Assembly: GCF_002150685.1 (NCBI RefSeq)
Contig: NZ_MSSW01000001.1
Coordinates: forward strand, 1-64,000
Length of the DNA stretch: 64,000 bases
Direction: 5' to 3'
From: Algoriphagus antarcticus
Lineage (GTDB): Bacteria > Bacteroidota > Bacteroidia > Cytophagales > Cyclobacteriaceae
The notes beneath the pieces were generated by a model. It did not search any database, had not been told where the DNA came from, and saw nothing but the letters and a program-made list of their open reading frames with translations. Positions 19,001-28,600 of this stretch are shown in pieces. Both the position numbers and the translations under genes were made by a program. Positions within the stretch are counted from its first letter, which is position 1. Each line of letters opens with the position of its first letter.

Positions 19001-20211
19001 TCATCTTCGAAATAGCAGAGTCGGTAGATCACATAGAGCAAGTCTTCATTCTTCAGTTTGCTATGGCTTATTATTCCCAAAGCTCCAGAATGAAAAATCC
19101 CGGAGCCCAGCGGCTTGATCCCAAGCTTTTCACCATACTTGCCAGACTCAAAAAGCTGAAAGGTAATTTTGAGATTCTCCCACAGATCATGTTTAGCACC
19201 TTCAATAAATATCCTTCGCAATGCCAGGTTTCTTACCCGACCCATGCTGTAATAGTCATAATAGATTTTTCGAAGCTTAGAGAGTGCTTCATCTTGTTTT
19301 TCTGGATATACCAAGCCACGATCCTCCGTAACCAACAAGAATAAAAAGCGGTAAATCAGTCGAAGCAGGAAAAGATAGTATTGCTTTCCGGAGAGTTCTC
19401 CATTCTGTACCATCTCCCGTAGCTCTGTATTTTCCGGATGTTTGAGAAAGCCATTTCCAAGACGCTTGATAGAGCTTTCTACTGCTTCTGATAGCTTTTC
19501 ACGAATTCGTGTTCCTGAAGCCAGTGACTCCTGATGATAGTATTCTATAAATGATTCCTCTCCCGCATTCTTCTCCTTTGGCATTCGGCTGGCATGAAGA
19601 ATTCGATAGAGTATCGCGAAGTCTGCGAAGAGTTCTTCCTCCATCATTTTCTCCAGGTCAAACTCCAGATAGGTCAGTCTTACCAATCGAGTTGCATCCC
19701 TCAATAATCTTAACTGCTTGCCATTCGTGACTAAGGCATATAGGTAATCATCTGTCTTATTCAGGTATTCCTGCAACAATCCATGAGGAGAAAGTCGAGG
19801 GCCTGAGGTTTCACGACGCTTATCCAAGCTGTCATGAATTCCCATGATATGGACAGGAAAGCCTTCAAGGTTACTGGATCTGTGGCTGATGGCATAAGTT
19901 TTCCCATCGATGTTTGCAGCATTGGACTTATCCAGTTCATAACCCAAGGTGGACAGAAAGGGAAGCATCCAGAAGTTTCGTGTTTCGGAAGTGCCGCTTT
20001 CATTTTCAGGAATACGTTCCTTACGAAATTTGAAAGCCTGCCAATATCCTCTGGCAGAAGCCCAAGCCAATCCGACTTCATCCCGGACTTTTGTTCCCTT
20101 AATCAGACCAAAATCCACCGAAGTTTGGTACTTGATATCCTCGGATACCAGTTTGTCCAGAATCTCTCCTGATACGATATTACCCTGTATGTTTATGCTT
20201 GGGAAGTTCAT
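16033..20211 (-). CDS. Large Eco57I-type DNA adenine methyltransferase, DISARM DrmMI-like
   Basis: The 1392-aa protein has the N6-adenine methyltransferase core. Motif I is VADISCGSGHILL near residue 514 and motif IV is NPPF near 788 inside CILGNPPFLGGQKLS. HYTPEELVRPLIKHSLEYI precedes motif I, as in type IIG/ISP enzymes. A long N-terminal helical region (1-460) and a C-terminal region past 960 (VLVLTRVTKTHAPHF and onward) probably hold the target-recognition part. No obvious PD-(D/E)xK nuclease motif was found at the N-terminus, so it looks like a pure methylase. Size and architecture fit the class 1 DISARM methylase DrmMI, which marks self DNA. A stand-alone type IIG or ISP-like enzyme is the main alternative. 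AbiH lies between it and the helicase genes it probably serves. Confidence 0.87.
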   Translation of the reverse strand: MNFPSINIQGNIVSGEILDKLVSEDIKYQTSVDFGLIKGTKVRDEVGLAWASARGYWQAFKFRKERIPENESGTSETRNFWMLPFLSTLGYELDKSNAANIDGKTYAISHRSSNLEGFPVHIMGIHDSLDKRRETSGPRLSPHGLLQEYLNKTDDYLYALVTNGKQLRLLRDATRLVRLTYLEFDLEKMMEEELFADFAILYRILHASRMPKEKNAGEESFIEYYHQESLASGTRIREKLSEAVESSIKRLGNGFLKHPENTELREMVQNGELSGKQYYLFLLRLIYRFLFLLVTEDRGLVYPEKQDEALSKLRKIYYDYYSMGRVRNLALRRIFIEGAKHDLWENLKITFQLFESGKYGEKLGIKPLGSGIFHSGALGIISHSKLKNEDLLYVIYRLCYFEDEQRKQLVKVNYGDLDVEEFGSVYQGLLEFEPVFTELDTSPNFGFVQGTDRSSSGSHYTPEELVRPLIKHSLEYIIQDCLEKPEERLKVPSNQAPKKVLQERALLAIKVADISCGSGHILLSAARRIGTELAKARTGEDQPTPTAMRQAVRDVIRECIYGVDKNPLAVELCKVALWLEAHSPGEPLNFLDHKIKCGDAIVGLAHKEELEKGIAEEAFKALPGDDKAIATQFRNRNREELKQKDQISLEYSDNVNESVSKAIEQFQLFKNLPERTPEEIEAKQKKFAELNTGTNYSRLKSLADMQVAQFFVPKTSENKGYICTDGTYRKYLREKTVPTGMPPAKAAVLAQENGFFHYFLEFPEVFATSKNPEGAEGFQEGGFDCILGNPPFLGGQKLSGNFGDSFLEFIKYQYSPIGAVDLVTYFFRRSFDIIKSGGFQSLISTNTIAQGKAREDGLDVIAKQNGTINFAVKSMKWPGVAAVEVALVTITKQDWKGDFILGGKKVKTITPYLDDSENKGNPFKLNSNQNKSFQGSIILGKGFVLEPEEATSLIAKDPRNMQVLFPYLNGEDLNNRPDQSPSRWVINFFDWTEEQARKFPDCYRIVEQFVKPERISMKGDRGAKYWWQFLRMRKELYQTIALMDRVLVLTRVTKTHAPHFYNPNTVFSDATVILTFKDFVHYSIIQSALHEYWAWNYSSSMKGDRRYAASDCFETFPFPKITNPSISQRLDNIGSIYFLLRSNIMEKIHLGLTKLYNLFHLEFMTSVDIEVRSKQDQQTCIDALQGIHRLRELHKEMDQAVLEAYGWSDIELLHNFYEVDYLPENDRVRYTIHPDARKEILKRLLELNHQYFEEEAKQGLQKQKDIEAFYEQKGNLVPEEVSKWYVKGKGPKETKPKPPKLSPQPSLFEATTPLFSQPSTQKIGVGSKVTIRSTDAKEMKYIIQESGEKGTFTPDGYKLILLKSALSEAMLGKMEDDKFEFGGMGYRVMKIN

Positions 20212-20252
20212 TTGTACATTAGTATTTCGGAATTATTTACAGTTATCTGCCT

Positions 20253-21167
20253 TTAAAAAAGAGGCAATTGCTCGGTGTCAATTTCATTCATTCGCAGAAA
20301 AGACACATTGTCCGATTTTACTCCAATATTTTTTAAGAACCCTTGTTTCGCTTCAATTTCTGATTCGAAGTGAAAACTCACAATCCATTTCACTTTGTCT
20401 AAATCAATATTCTTAACGATCTCTCTAAAATACTCCATATCAACTATTGACATAGAGTGTCCCAGTACAACGACCTCCTCAATGTTAGCAAGACACCTAA
20501 AGTATTTTTCGTTTTCAGTAATAATCTGTATAGTGTTTTTGTAATTCTCTATGAAATACCTATTGATGGTTCTATTTGCTTCAATGAGCCTAATGTCAGA
20601 CTCCGCATCTCCCTCTCCATCTAATTGCTCTAAAGTAGATGGGTCTCGCCCGTGTCCTAAAATAATATCAGAACCAACCTCGTTGATGTTGCCATGGATG
20701 TAAAAAATATCTTCCCTTTTAACTAAATAGAGACTTTCCAAAGTGTTGGTATAATTAAAATTAAAAAAAAGTGACTCCTTTTTTATCATGGCTCTTTCCC
20801 CGTTTTCATCTCCTTTTGGTGAAATGGTTCTAATCCATTCTTGAAACCTTTGCTTCAAATCTGAAGTTAAACTTCCAATTATCTTATTTACTTCATATTG
20901 GTAATCATGATGACCAGAGTCACTCCAATCTTCTGCTACGTAATCTTGTAGATAATTTAAACAGTAATCTACTACATCATCAGCTTCAAGATATTCGAGT
21001 ACAGCTTCAAAATTTGACCATAGCTCGTGTGACTGAAGGTATTTTTCAATATTTTGAAGTAATTCATTATCATTTACTTCAAGATATTCCTTGAAGTTCC
21101 AGTATCCTGTTTTTAGGCCATGAAATAGATCAAAACCATTTCCAATCACATATAGCTTTTTAGTCAT
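20253..21167 (-). CDS. AbiH-family abortive infection protein
   Basis: The 304-aa product opens with KKLYVIGNGFDLFHGLKTGY, the AbiH (PF14253) signature with the GNGFD loop at residues 8-12. It also contains FNFNYTNTLESLY near 140 and YIHGNINEVGSDIILGHGRDP near 155-175, the other conserved AbiH blocks. A late VVVLGHSMSIVDMEYF block is also typical. In lactococci AbiH aborts phage infection; the mechanism is not settled. The gene sits 41 bp before the methyltransferase and about 140 bp after the AlbA_2 gene, in the middle of the DISARM-like cluster. It looks complete (usual length 280-380 aa). It may be an added module or part of the system. Confidence 0.9.
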   Translation of the reverse strand: MTKKLYVIGNGFDLFHGLKTGYWNFKEYLEVNDNELLQNIEKYLQSHELWSNFEAVLEYLEADDVVDYCLNYLQDYVAEDWSDSGHHDYQYEVNKIIGSLTSDLKQRFQEWIRTISPKGDENGERAMIKKESLFFNFNYTNTLESLYLVKREDIFYIHGNINEVGSDIILGHGRDPSTLEQLDGEGDAESDIRLIEANRTINRYFIENYKNTIQIITENEKYFRCLANIEEVVVLGHSMSIVDMEYFREIVKNIDLDKVKWIVSFHFESEIEAKQGFLKNIGVKSDNVSFLRMNEIDTEQLPLF

Positions 21168-21188
21168 TTTTTTATTCGCTTAGTTAAA

Positions 21189-21266
21189 TTTCATCCGAAC
21201 TCATTTTGATTTTTTACGAACTGGGTTTCTTTTCTTACGAACTCAAAATCGGTTTCTTACGAACTC
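21189..21266. repeat. Four degenerate TTTCTTACGAACTC repeats with a 20-22 nt period
   Basis: Copies start at 21189, 21210, 21231 and 21253, each 12-14 nt with core ACGAACT or CCGAACT. Three more copies with core TCCGAACT occur at 21519-21531, 21541-21553 and about 21563-21574 inside the end of the AlbA_2 gene, with the same spacing. A period that is not a multiple of three means the coding copies are read in changing frames, so this is a DNA-level repeat. It could be a protein-binding array or a site of slippage. Confidence 0.75.
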
Positions 21267-21306
21267 ACTTTCCTACTTTTTCGTCGCTGACAAACTTCCG
21301 TATGCC

Positions 21307-22839
21307 TTATCCATCTATGGTTATAAGTATTATCCATTTTCCTGATTTTGTAGCTCCTTCACGATCCAAAAGAGCCTCTCTGCGCATATTAGCGATACTT
21401 TTCTCTACTCCTCTACTCGAAATTCCAATTGACTGAGCCATTTCCGCAGCAGTGATTTTTTCATCTTCCTGAATGAGAAGAATAATTTTTAGTGCATTTT
21501 CCCCAAACTGTTCTATGATTTCTTCCGAACTGAAAGTGGATTTCTTCCGAACTTTAGTTTTCGACCTCCGAACTTTAGTTGACTCCAAAAAGGCTGGATG
21601 AACTGGAAGTATGACATGGAAAAAGCTCCGGTCTTCATCCGTATTATACTCTGGTGAAGGAGATCCATTAGTCTCCATGGCTTTCCGGATTGCAGGAATC
21701 CCAGTTGCTTTACCTTCTGTCAAATCTAATTCCTTCAAGAAGTCTCCCAACCTACGGTTACGATATCTTCTTGGGAATACAGTACCGCTTTTAAACTCTG
21801 AAAGCTTGATGCTGCGATCTGGTCCTCCATAGTTGATCACCATTAAGCGATCTGGGTAGACACGGATTTCCACTGGTTCTCGCGTCTGATAGTCCCGATG
21901 GTATAATGCATTAGCGATTACTTCTTCTAAGGCTTCGTAGGGATAGTTCCAAACCCGATCTGACTCTGCTTGCCCCTTGATCTTTGTTGTCTTTTGCTTC
22001 AGTACATTGATCTTCAGATAATCCAGCGTTTGTTTGATCATTTGATCCACAGGACCATTAATTGGAGGCGCCTCAAAAAACTCCGGATCTGATTCGCCCT
22101 TTGGGAAATGAACAATTTCTACATGGGAATAGGGAAAGTAGATTTCCGGATTCTCGGTAAACATCATCAATGCGACATTCCGAGGATGAAGCATTTCCGG
22201 TGGCCCATATAGCAATTGCATCTGTGAAAGAATCTGCTCAGCCTTAAGTGTATATACAGATTCCAAAAGTTTACTGTCTACTTTTTTCAAATACTCTCTC
22301 AACAATATCATTGAGACCTTCTCATAGCTTACCTGCGAGTTTGGTCGATCATCAAAGGGAATCTTTCCACTTAATGTGATCAACTCTTCTCTTTGGCTCT
22401 TATTGGCCTTCAAACTACTTGATCCATAGCGGATGTAGTAAGTATACTTCTTGTCTTTGGCTTTAATCTCGTCCGGTACTTCGTAAGGCCTATTATCTCC
22501 GGCATAGACCCATATTACCAGCACTTTTGCTCCTTCAATTTCTTCGATACTGATTTTTGGATGATAAGCTGGATTGATCAGATTATTCATCCCAACCATT
22601 TCTTTCAGAATCCCATCAATTTCATCCTCTTTCAGGCCAATTGGAGGAAGTACTGGTCTGCCATTCTCCTCATCTATTCCCACAATAATATATCCACCCC
22701 CAATGTCATTGAAGTCATTCGCAAAGGCACATATAGATCGATAGATTGGCCCAGGATTCCAGCCACGCTTATACTCCACACGTTCGGACTCCACTGCTCG
22801 TCCTAAAATCAAATCAGTAATATTAATTGGTAGCGCCAT
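21307..22839 (-). CDS. AlbA_2 (Schlafen-like) ATP-binding protein with GHKL-like region and C-terminal winged helix
   Basis: I choose the ATG at 22839, one base after the SNF2 gene's stop; an upstream in-frame start at 23013 would overlap that gene by about 170 bp. The 510-aa product begins MALPINITDLILGRAVESE. It has the AlbA_2 block ERVEYKRGWNPG (residues about 17-28), FANDFNDIGGGYIIVGIDE, and YYIRYGSSS with Lys. A second block, LEEVIANALYHRDYQTREPVEIRVYPDRLMVINYGGPDRS (around 300-340), matches the ATPase-like domain usual for this family. A repeat-coded basic stretch and a winged-helix end (ITAAEMAQSIGISSRGVEKSI) follow. Such proteins often accompany restriction and DISARM-like loci as regulators or nucleases. 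Confidence 0.88.
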   Translation of the reverse strand: MALPINITDLILGRAVESERVEYKRGWNPGPIYRSICAFANDFNDIGGGYIIVGIDEENGRPVLPPIGLKEDEIDGILKEMVGMNNLINPAYHPKISIEEIEGAKVLVIWVYAGDNRPYEVPDEIKAKDKKYTYYIRYGSSSLKANKSQREELITLSGKIPFDDRPNSQVSYEKVSMILLREYLKKVDSKLLESVYTLKAEQILSQMQLLYGPPEMLHPRNVALMMFTENPEIYFPYSHVEIVHFPKGESDPEFFEAPPINGPVDQMIKQTLDYLKINVLKQKTTKIKGQAESDRVWNYPYEALEEVIANALYHRDYQTREPVEIRVYPDRLMVINYGGPDRSIKLSEFKSGTVFPRRYRNRRLGDFLKELDLTEGKATGIPAIRKAMETNGSPSPEYNTDEDRSFFHVILPVHPAFLESTKVRRSKTKVRKKSTFSSEEIIEQFGENALKIILLIQEDEKITAAEMAQSIGISSRGVEKSIANMRREALLDREGATKSGKWIILITIDG

Positions 22840-22840
22840 A

Positions 22841-25669
22841 TCAATCAATTGCAAATTGTACGGGTGTCGGCAGGAATACATATACTCCCAAAATATCCGG
22901 CGGTAAAATAGGATGAACTGCTTCATAGCGTTTTCCTCCAACCAGCTTCTTAAATCTACCGTGCGCTTCCACCAACTGAACTGATCTTTCTTCAGCAATC
23001 GCCACAAACTCATCCAGTCTTCCTTGAAATAGCGACATCTGATGATTGAAGGTGTCTATTTGTCTTTCTTTGGATAAGTTTTGAGCACTCTCAGCTTCGA
23101 AGAGTAATTTCTTACACGATGCATAGTCCAAAATATCTCCTCCCTTTGAGAGTCCTTCAAAGCCCCAGAGGTACATCTCTTCTGAGATGTTTTCGACTTT
23201 ACTTTGGACCTCTTTAATCACATTTCTAACTCGAAACTGAATGATGGTAGTTTGGGTAGTGACAGAAGAAGTTTGAATCACTGCAGCACGTGCCACTTGG
23301 TCGAAATCAGCTTTTTGCTCGAAAGCCAGGGAAAGTAAATATTGACACAATTGCTCCGTAAACTTATGATTCCTTCCAATGTACCTATAGCCCTCAGGGG
23401 TAGGGGAATGGAAGCTTACTCGGTAATCTGACTTAGTCCCCAAAGCTTCCCTAAGGTGGGGAGGAAGGTTTTGAAGAAGAATTCGATAACCGTTTGCTTC
23501 TTTTTGATGGCTTCCTTTCAGATGGACTATTCCGTTGAGCACCAAAGTCTCCACAGATTGGATATCTCCAATCGCCTCATCTACTTTTCTCAGATCATCT
23601 TCGATCTCTTCTTGAGGGACTGACATGTGGGCAAAAATGCTTCGTAGGTTTTGGGCTTTAAGCTTCGCTGCTTCCAGCTCTCTGGTAATGATGGATTCTT
23701 GATAATCAGAGCCAAAATCAAGACTGATTTGAGATTTTTCTAAGGCCTTTTGCGGATCCAGAAGCACTTCGTTCAGGACTGCATCCATGATGGATCGATT
23801 ATCCTCACCGAGACTGATGGATACGCCTGTGGATTTCTGTATATCCCTCACTTTCCTAATCAATACTTTTAATACAATAGCATCGATTGGATTATCTTCC
23901 CCCCAAAGCAACCATGTTTTTACCTCAGGACTATTTTGTCCATAACGATCCACCCTTCCTTCCCGCTGTTCCAAACGATTGGGATTCCAGGGCAAATCAT
24001 AGTGAAGCACCGCATTAAAGCCTTTTTGTAAATTGATTCCTTCGCTCAAACAATCTGTAGCAATCAACACTCGTTTGTCGGATTTCTCCATCTCCTCAAT
24101 TCGCTCTCTTCGTTGCTCATCTGGAAGCTCGGAAGTAATCGCTTGCACTTCTATGGATTTTGGCAGATTAGCCTTGAATATTTCCTCCAAGTACTTGGCT
24201 GTTGCTATGTATTTACAGAATATGATCGGATGATACCCTTCCTTAATCCAATCCTTTACAATGTTCAAAGCATTTGCTGCTTTTTTATCTTGCTTAAGGT
24301 TTGCCAATTCTTCTAAATCTGCAGCAAGGCTTTTCAAAATCTCGATTTCAGATATTTCCAACCCTGCTTGATCCAATAGCTCCATTTGGGTAGAATCGGT
24401 ATCTTCTTCAATTCTTTCTATAACGGGATTTTCTTCATAGATTATTTCTGGAGCATCCCCTTCACTTCGCTGAATCTTTCCTTTTAGCATTTCCAATCCA
24501 GCTGCGGGTGAAGACATTATCCCTCTTAGTAATGCAAGAGCGGCCCAGTACTTACCCTTTAATCCCTTATGCTGCTCAGCTCCTTTAGTCAGTCCTCTTG
24601 CAAAAGCCTGAGCTTCTCGAAAGAAGTGGATGTAGTCTGGAGATAGTTTATAGCCAATTTCTTTAGTGTCTCGCTCAGGAAAAGGCGTCTCCTCTGATAG
24701 CCACTTCCTAATCTGTTCTCTTTTCCGTTGGATAAAATACTTGGAAAGTTCTTCCCGCTTTTTTTGATCGAAATCCGACAGATTGATTTTTTCAAATTCT
24801 GGTTTTAGTAAACCCAAGAGGGATTGAAATTCTTCATCTTTTCCACTATGAGGAGTGGCAGTAAGTAACAGAATCTGTCTTTTCTGATCTTTCGCAAGAT
24901 CATGAAGTAAGTGATATCGCTGTTGTTGTGAAGGGGAGCTTGCACCTGCAGGTTTGGTAGCTGTATGCGCTTCATCGACGATCACAAACTCTGGGCAATC
25001 CGTCAAAAAAATGGGCTTTCTGCGGTCGCTTTTGATATAATCAATCGATATGACTTGATAGGGGAATACCTTGAAAATACTTTCTGAGCCTGTAAGTTTT
25101 CGCTCCAAAGAAGAAACTGTGCTACTTCGAATTATTTCAGCGTCTATATCCAATTTGTCTTTTAGTTCCTTATGCCACTGCTCACACAAATGAGGCTGGC
25201 ATATCACAGCAAATCGTTTGACTTCACCTCGCTCTATTTGTTCTCTCAGGATAATCAGCGCTTCGATTGTCTTACCAATCCCTACATCATCAGCAATCAA
25301 AAGCCGAACTACTTCTTGCTTGAGAGCCATCACCAAAGGGACGATTTGATAGGATCTTGGTCGGAAGGAAAGTTTACCCATGGCCCGAAAAGGGCCACTG
25401 GCATTTCGAAAAGATAGGCGAGAAGCTTCAAACAGAAGTTTGGCTGTCTCAAAATCTCCCAAATCTTCACTTTCAGGCCTTGGGAAAGAAGCTTCTTTCC
25501 ATTGGTCCTCTGGAACCATTAATGGCAAAAATATTCCGGTAGCTTCATCATCTGAGCCTCCCAGTGGCTTGACTTTTAAAATATCCTGATCGTCAGTTGG
25601 CAATACAACCCATTCCCTTCCACGAAGAGAAATCAGCTTACCGGGGGATGGTTTTTCTTTTGTGATCAT
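22841..25669 (-). CDS. SNF2-family helicase, DISARM DrmD-like
   Basis: The 942-aa protein has the full SNF2/SF2 motor: RSYQIVPLVMALK (Q region), LLIADDVGIGKT near residue 120-127, VIVDEAHTA near 226, LLLTATPHSG, and in the second lobe VLIATDCLSEGINLQ, DLPWNPNRLEQREGRVDRYGQ near 560. The opening block (PGKLISLRGREWVVLP) is the small N-terminal beta domain seen in DrmD and other defence-associated SNF2 proteins. The enzyme would translocate on double-stranded DNA using ATP. It overlaps the preceding 1744-aa helicase gene by 4 bp and the next gene starts 1 bp after its stop, so the three form one translational unit. A DrmD assignment is from architecture and neighbours. Confidence 0.9.
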   Translation of the reverse strand: MITKEKPSPGKLISLRGREWVVLPTDDQDILKVKPLGGSDDEATGIFLPLMVPEDQWKEASFPRPESEDLGDFETAKLLFEASRLSFRNASGPFRAMGKLSFRPRSYQIVPLVMALKQEVVRLLIADDVGIGKTIEALIILREQIERGEVKRFAVICQPHLCEQWHKELKDKLDIDAEIIRSSTVSSLERKLTGSESIFKVFPYQVISIDYIKSDRRKPIFLTDCPEFVIVDEAHTATKPAGASSPSQQQRYHLLHDLAKDQKRQILLLTATPHSGKDEEFQSLLGLLKPEFEKINLSDFDQKKREELSKYFIQRKREQIRKWLSEETPFPERDTKEIGYKLSPDYIHFFREAQAFARGLTKGAEQHKGLKGKYWAALALLRGIMSSPAAGLEMLKGKIQRSEGDAPEIIYEENPVIERIEEDTDSTQMELLDQAGLEISEIEILKSLAADLEELANLKQDKKAANALNIVKDWIKEGYHPIIFCKYIATAKYLEEIFKANLPKSIEVQAITSELPDEQRRERIEEMEKSDKRVLIATDCLSEGINLQKGFNAVLHYDLPWNPNRLEQREGRVDRYGQNSPEVKTWLLWGEDNPIDAIVLKVLIRKVRDIQKSTGVSISLGEDNRSIMDAVLNEVLLDPQKALEKSQISLDFGSDYQESIITRELEAAKLKAQNLRSIFAHMSVPQEEIEDDLRKVDEAIGDIQSVETLVLNGIVHLKGSHQKEANGYRILLQNLPPHLREALGTKSDYRVSFHSPTPEGYRYIGRNHKFTEQLCQYLLSLAFEQKADFDQVARAAVIQTSSVTTQTTIIQFRVRNVIKEVQSKVENISEEMYLWGFEGLSKGGDILDYASCKKLLFEAESAQNLSKERQIDTFNHQMSLFQGRLDEFVAIAEERSVQLVEAHGRFKKLVGGKRYEAVHPILPPDILGVYVFLPTPVQFAID

Positions 25670-28600
25670 ACTTTTCTAAAAATATCTTTTCTTCTATCAA
25701 TCAAATCCGAGACAGACTCTGTATAGTACCATTCTATTACATCGATCCCTTTTTCTCTTAAAATTATTCTCTTGTGACTATCATCCTCTCGAACTTCTTT
25801 TCGATCATGAACTGAGCCATCACAAAATATAATTGCTCTTATATTTTGATCCCGATTTAAGAATACAAAATCGGCACTTATATATACTCCAAGTGGCTTA
25901 CTTAGATTAATTTGAGCTTTATCAGGCAATAAATAATCATTCTTATACAAGTGATCAATCAAGCGTCTCTCCATATCGGAATTAGAATCGTATCGCTCCA
26001 TCAACTCTTGGAAATGGGCATCTCTATCACTGTGCCCACTATTACCTGCTCCAGTGGTATCGACTTCACAAATCATCAAAAGCTCCAGAGCTGATTTGAT
26101 TTTAAAACGATCCAATTTCTCATGGTATCGCTGATTGTAATAGGAAAGCAAGTCATCGTAGCTTGCCTTTGGCTTATTCGGAGCCAAATCTTCCTTCGTT
26201 TTCGGATCAAAGTACATCAAGGAATAAGCCTCTCTAAATACTTCTCTCAACTTAGCTGGATTCTGTACCATTTGAGATAGTATCCCTAAACTTCCTTCCG
26301 CTGATTCATAGATTAAAATATTTCTGGAATCCTCAGGACCTAAGAACCATACTCCAACTTCTGATTCTTCAATTTGGAATACTTGCTCTATTGCTCTTTT
26401 CAAAGCATAAGTAAGAGATATTACCCCATCTTCATCCAAGTCCAAAGCTTTTATGGGCTGCATATACAGACTGTCTGCCGTATCAGTCGTATACAAGTGA
26501 ACTGTCATAGCAGGATCATTTTCGCGATCAGGATTATTCAACTCTGCTTTTTTCAGCCACTTGCCTGAAACTTTCCCAATGGTAAAGCCTATTTCTTCAT
26601 CGCCTTCAGGTGACTTCGATGATCTCCATCTTTTATTTACCTGGATCAGCTTTGCCGCTGGGCAATAAATTAAATTCATCAGATCATGTCCTGAAGCATT
26701 AAGCACTGTCTTTTTTGTGCTATCAATTCCCTTTGGGAAGTTGAAAAACTGCTCTATTTCATAGCCTGAAGACATCCGTTCCTCTTCCTCTGAAGAAATC
26801 CTCTCTTGTGGCCAGGTGTCAGATTCTACAAGCTCCATGATATTCTTATATACCATAGCATTTGATTGCCCCTTTAAAGGTTCTTGTGTAATCGGATCAT
26901 TATTAACCGTCTTGCCATCTTCACCTAACCAAGCATAGCCTGTTTTGGTAGAAATTTTTAAAAAGTCAGTTTTAGCATCAGAATCAGAAAGTTGCATTCG
27001 TGTAACTCTGAATTTGCCTCCGTTATGATAGATTAAATTTCCTGGACCAAATTCTCTTAGCGCAATGAATCGAGGCCTCGATATAAATACTCCTTCATCT
27101 TGGCTTCGCTTTCCTATAAACGCCCGGACAGGAAGTCTTGTAAAGTTATAACCTGGCAGAAACCCTTCTGCAGCCAAATATCTGTAGATATAAAACTCAG
27201 ATTCATTCGTTCCGTCCCTTTTTGAGACATTTAAAAGTAAATCCCTTTGTCGCTGGCCGATTGCTTGCATCCGCTTTGCTTCTCTCGCCTCGGAACTATC
27301 CTTACTAAATGTAGGGTCCTCAATGACTCTGCTGGACTGTTCTATAAGTTTTGCCGCATTTTTGAATAAAGTCCTCCATCGGTCAAAACTCTTATCAAGA
27401 TTACTTGCGAACTCACTGCAGCTCAATTCCAACCAATCATCTGTAAACCAACTGGAGTTCTCTAATGCAGCATATTTGTCAGTAATCACTTTCTTAAATC
27501 CATTAGTCCATGAAGACTTATAATGGAGCGTTTGATCTTCGATAAAATCAAGAGTCTTCTGAAAAACAGGTAGGTTTTTCTTCTGATCAATATCCACAAA
27601 ATCCTTTACTGAGTTATTAATATTTGTTAGCCCTAAATTCATGAATATGTAAGCATTCAAATGGGAAGCAATCAATTCCTCATTAATCAAGTCTATCCTC
27701 GGTGCCTTAACCGAACCCGCCACCATATCAATTGAATTCCTAAAATAATGGCGGTCATGAGGTGAAGTATTTGAGCAATAGGTAAACACCAAAGCAGTTT
27801 GTCCACTTCTGCCTGCTCGACCACTTCGCTGAGCATAATTTGCTGGATTTGGAGGCACATTTCTCATATGCACAATGCTTAGGTTGGCTATATCAATCCC
27901 AAGCTCCATAGTTGGGGAGCAATAAAGGGCTGAGATATCACCACTTCGGAAAGCTTTTTCGCGTGCAATTCGATCTTGAGCGCCTACTTGTCCTGTGTGT
28001 TCTGATGCTTTAAAAAACTTATCAAATCTGGTAAAATCCTGTTGATAGAATTTCTTGAAATAATGATTAGGCTGAATTCTAATGCTGTCGCCTGTTGTAT
28101 TGATACGTACCTCATCTGGTAATACATTCTCCAAATCACCCAGCTTCCAAATCACCTTTTCGACTCTGAGCTGAAATCCTCTTACAATTCCCTTTTCTCC
28201 TGAAATAGGCTTCTCAGAAAGGTAATTTCCCTTTTTAAGCAGGTTACAAAGTGAATCAATAAAGTCTGTCAATTCCTTTCCCTTTATAGAACCCAAGTCA
28301 TACTTTACGAAAAGCCGCTTGATGTATTTACCTAAGTTTGAAGTAGCCCCTATACTTTCAAAAAATAATCCTTTCTTAACTTTTCCAGCTCGCTCATAGA
28401 TTAAAAATGGAGGTCTATCTAATCGTTCATCTGCATCCAAAGACCATTCCTTATTTGGATCAAGACGTTGCCTTAACCTTTCTTGGAGAGCTTCTCTATT
28501 TCCTTCATCAAAGAGATAATAATCAAAAGCAAAAGCTGTTCTGAAGTAATTCAGGACATGAAGAAGAATCTGTTGCCTTTCATGTGGCTCTATTGTTTCT

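Noticed and set aside
22840-23013. Longer N-terminus for the AlbA_2 protein
   Set aside because: It would overlap the SNF2 gene by about 170 bp; the ATG at 22839 directly follows that gene's stop and gives the usual family start.
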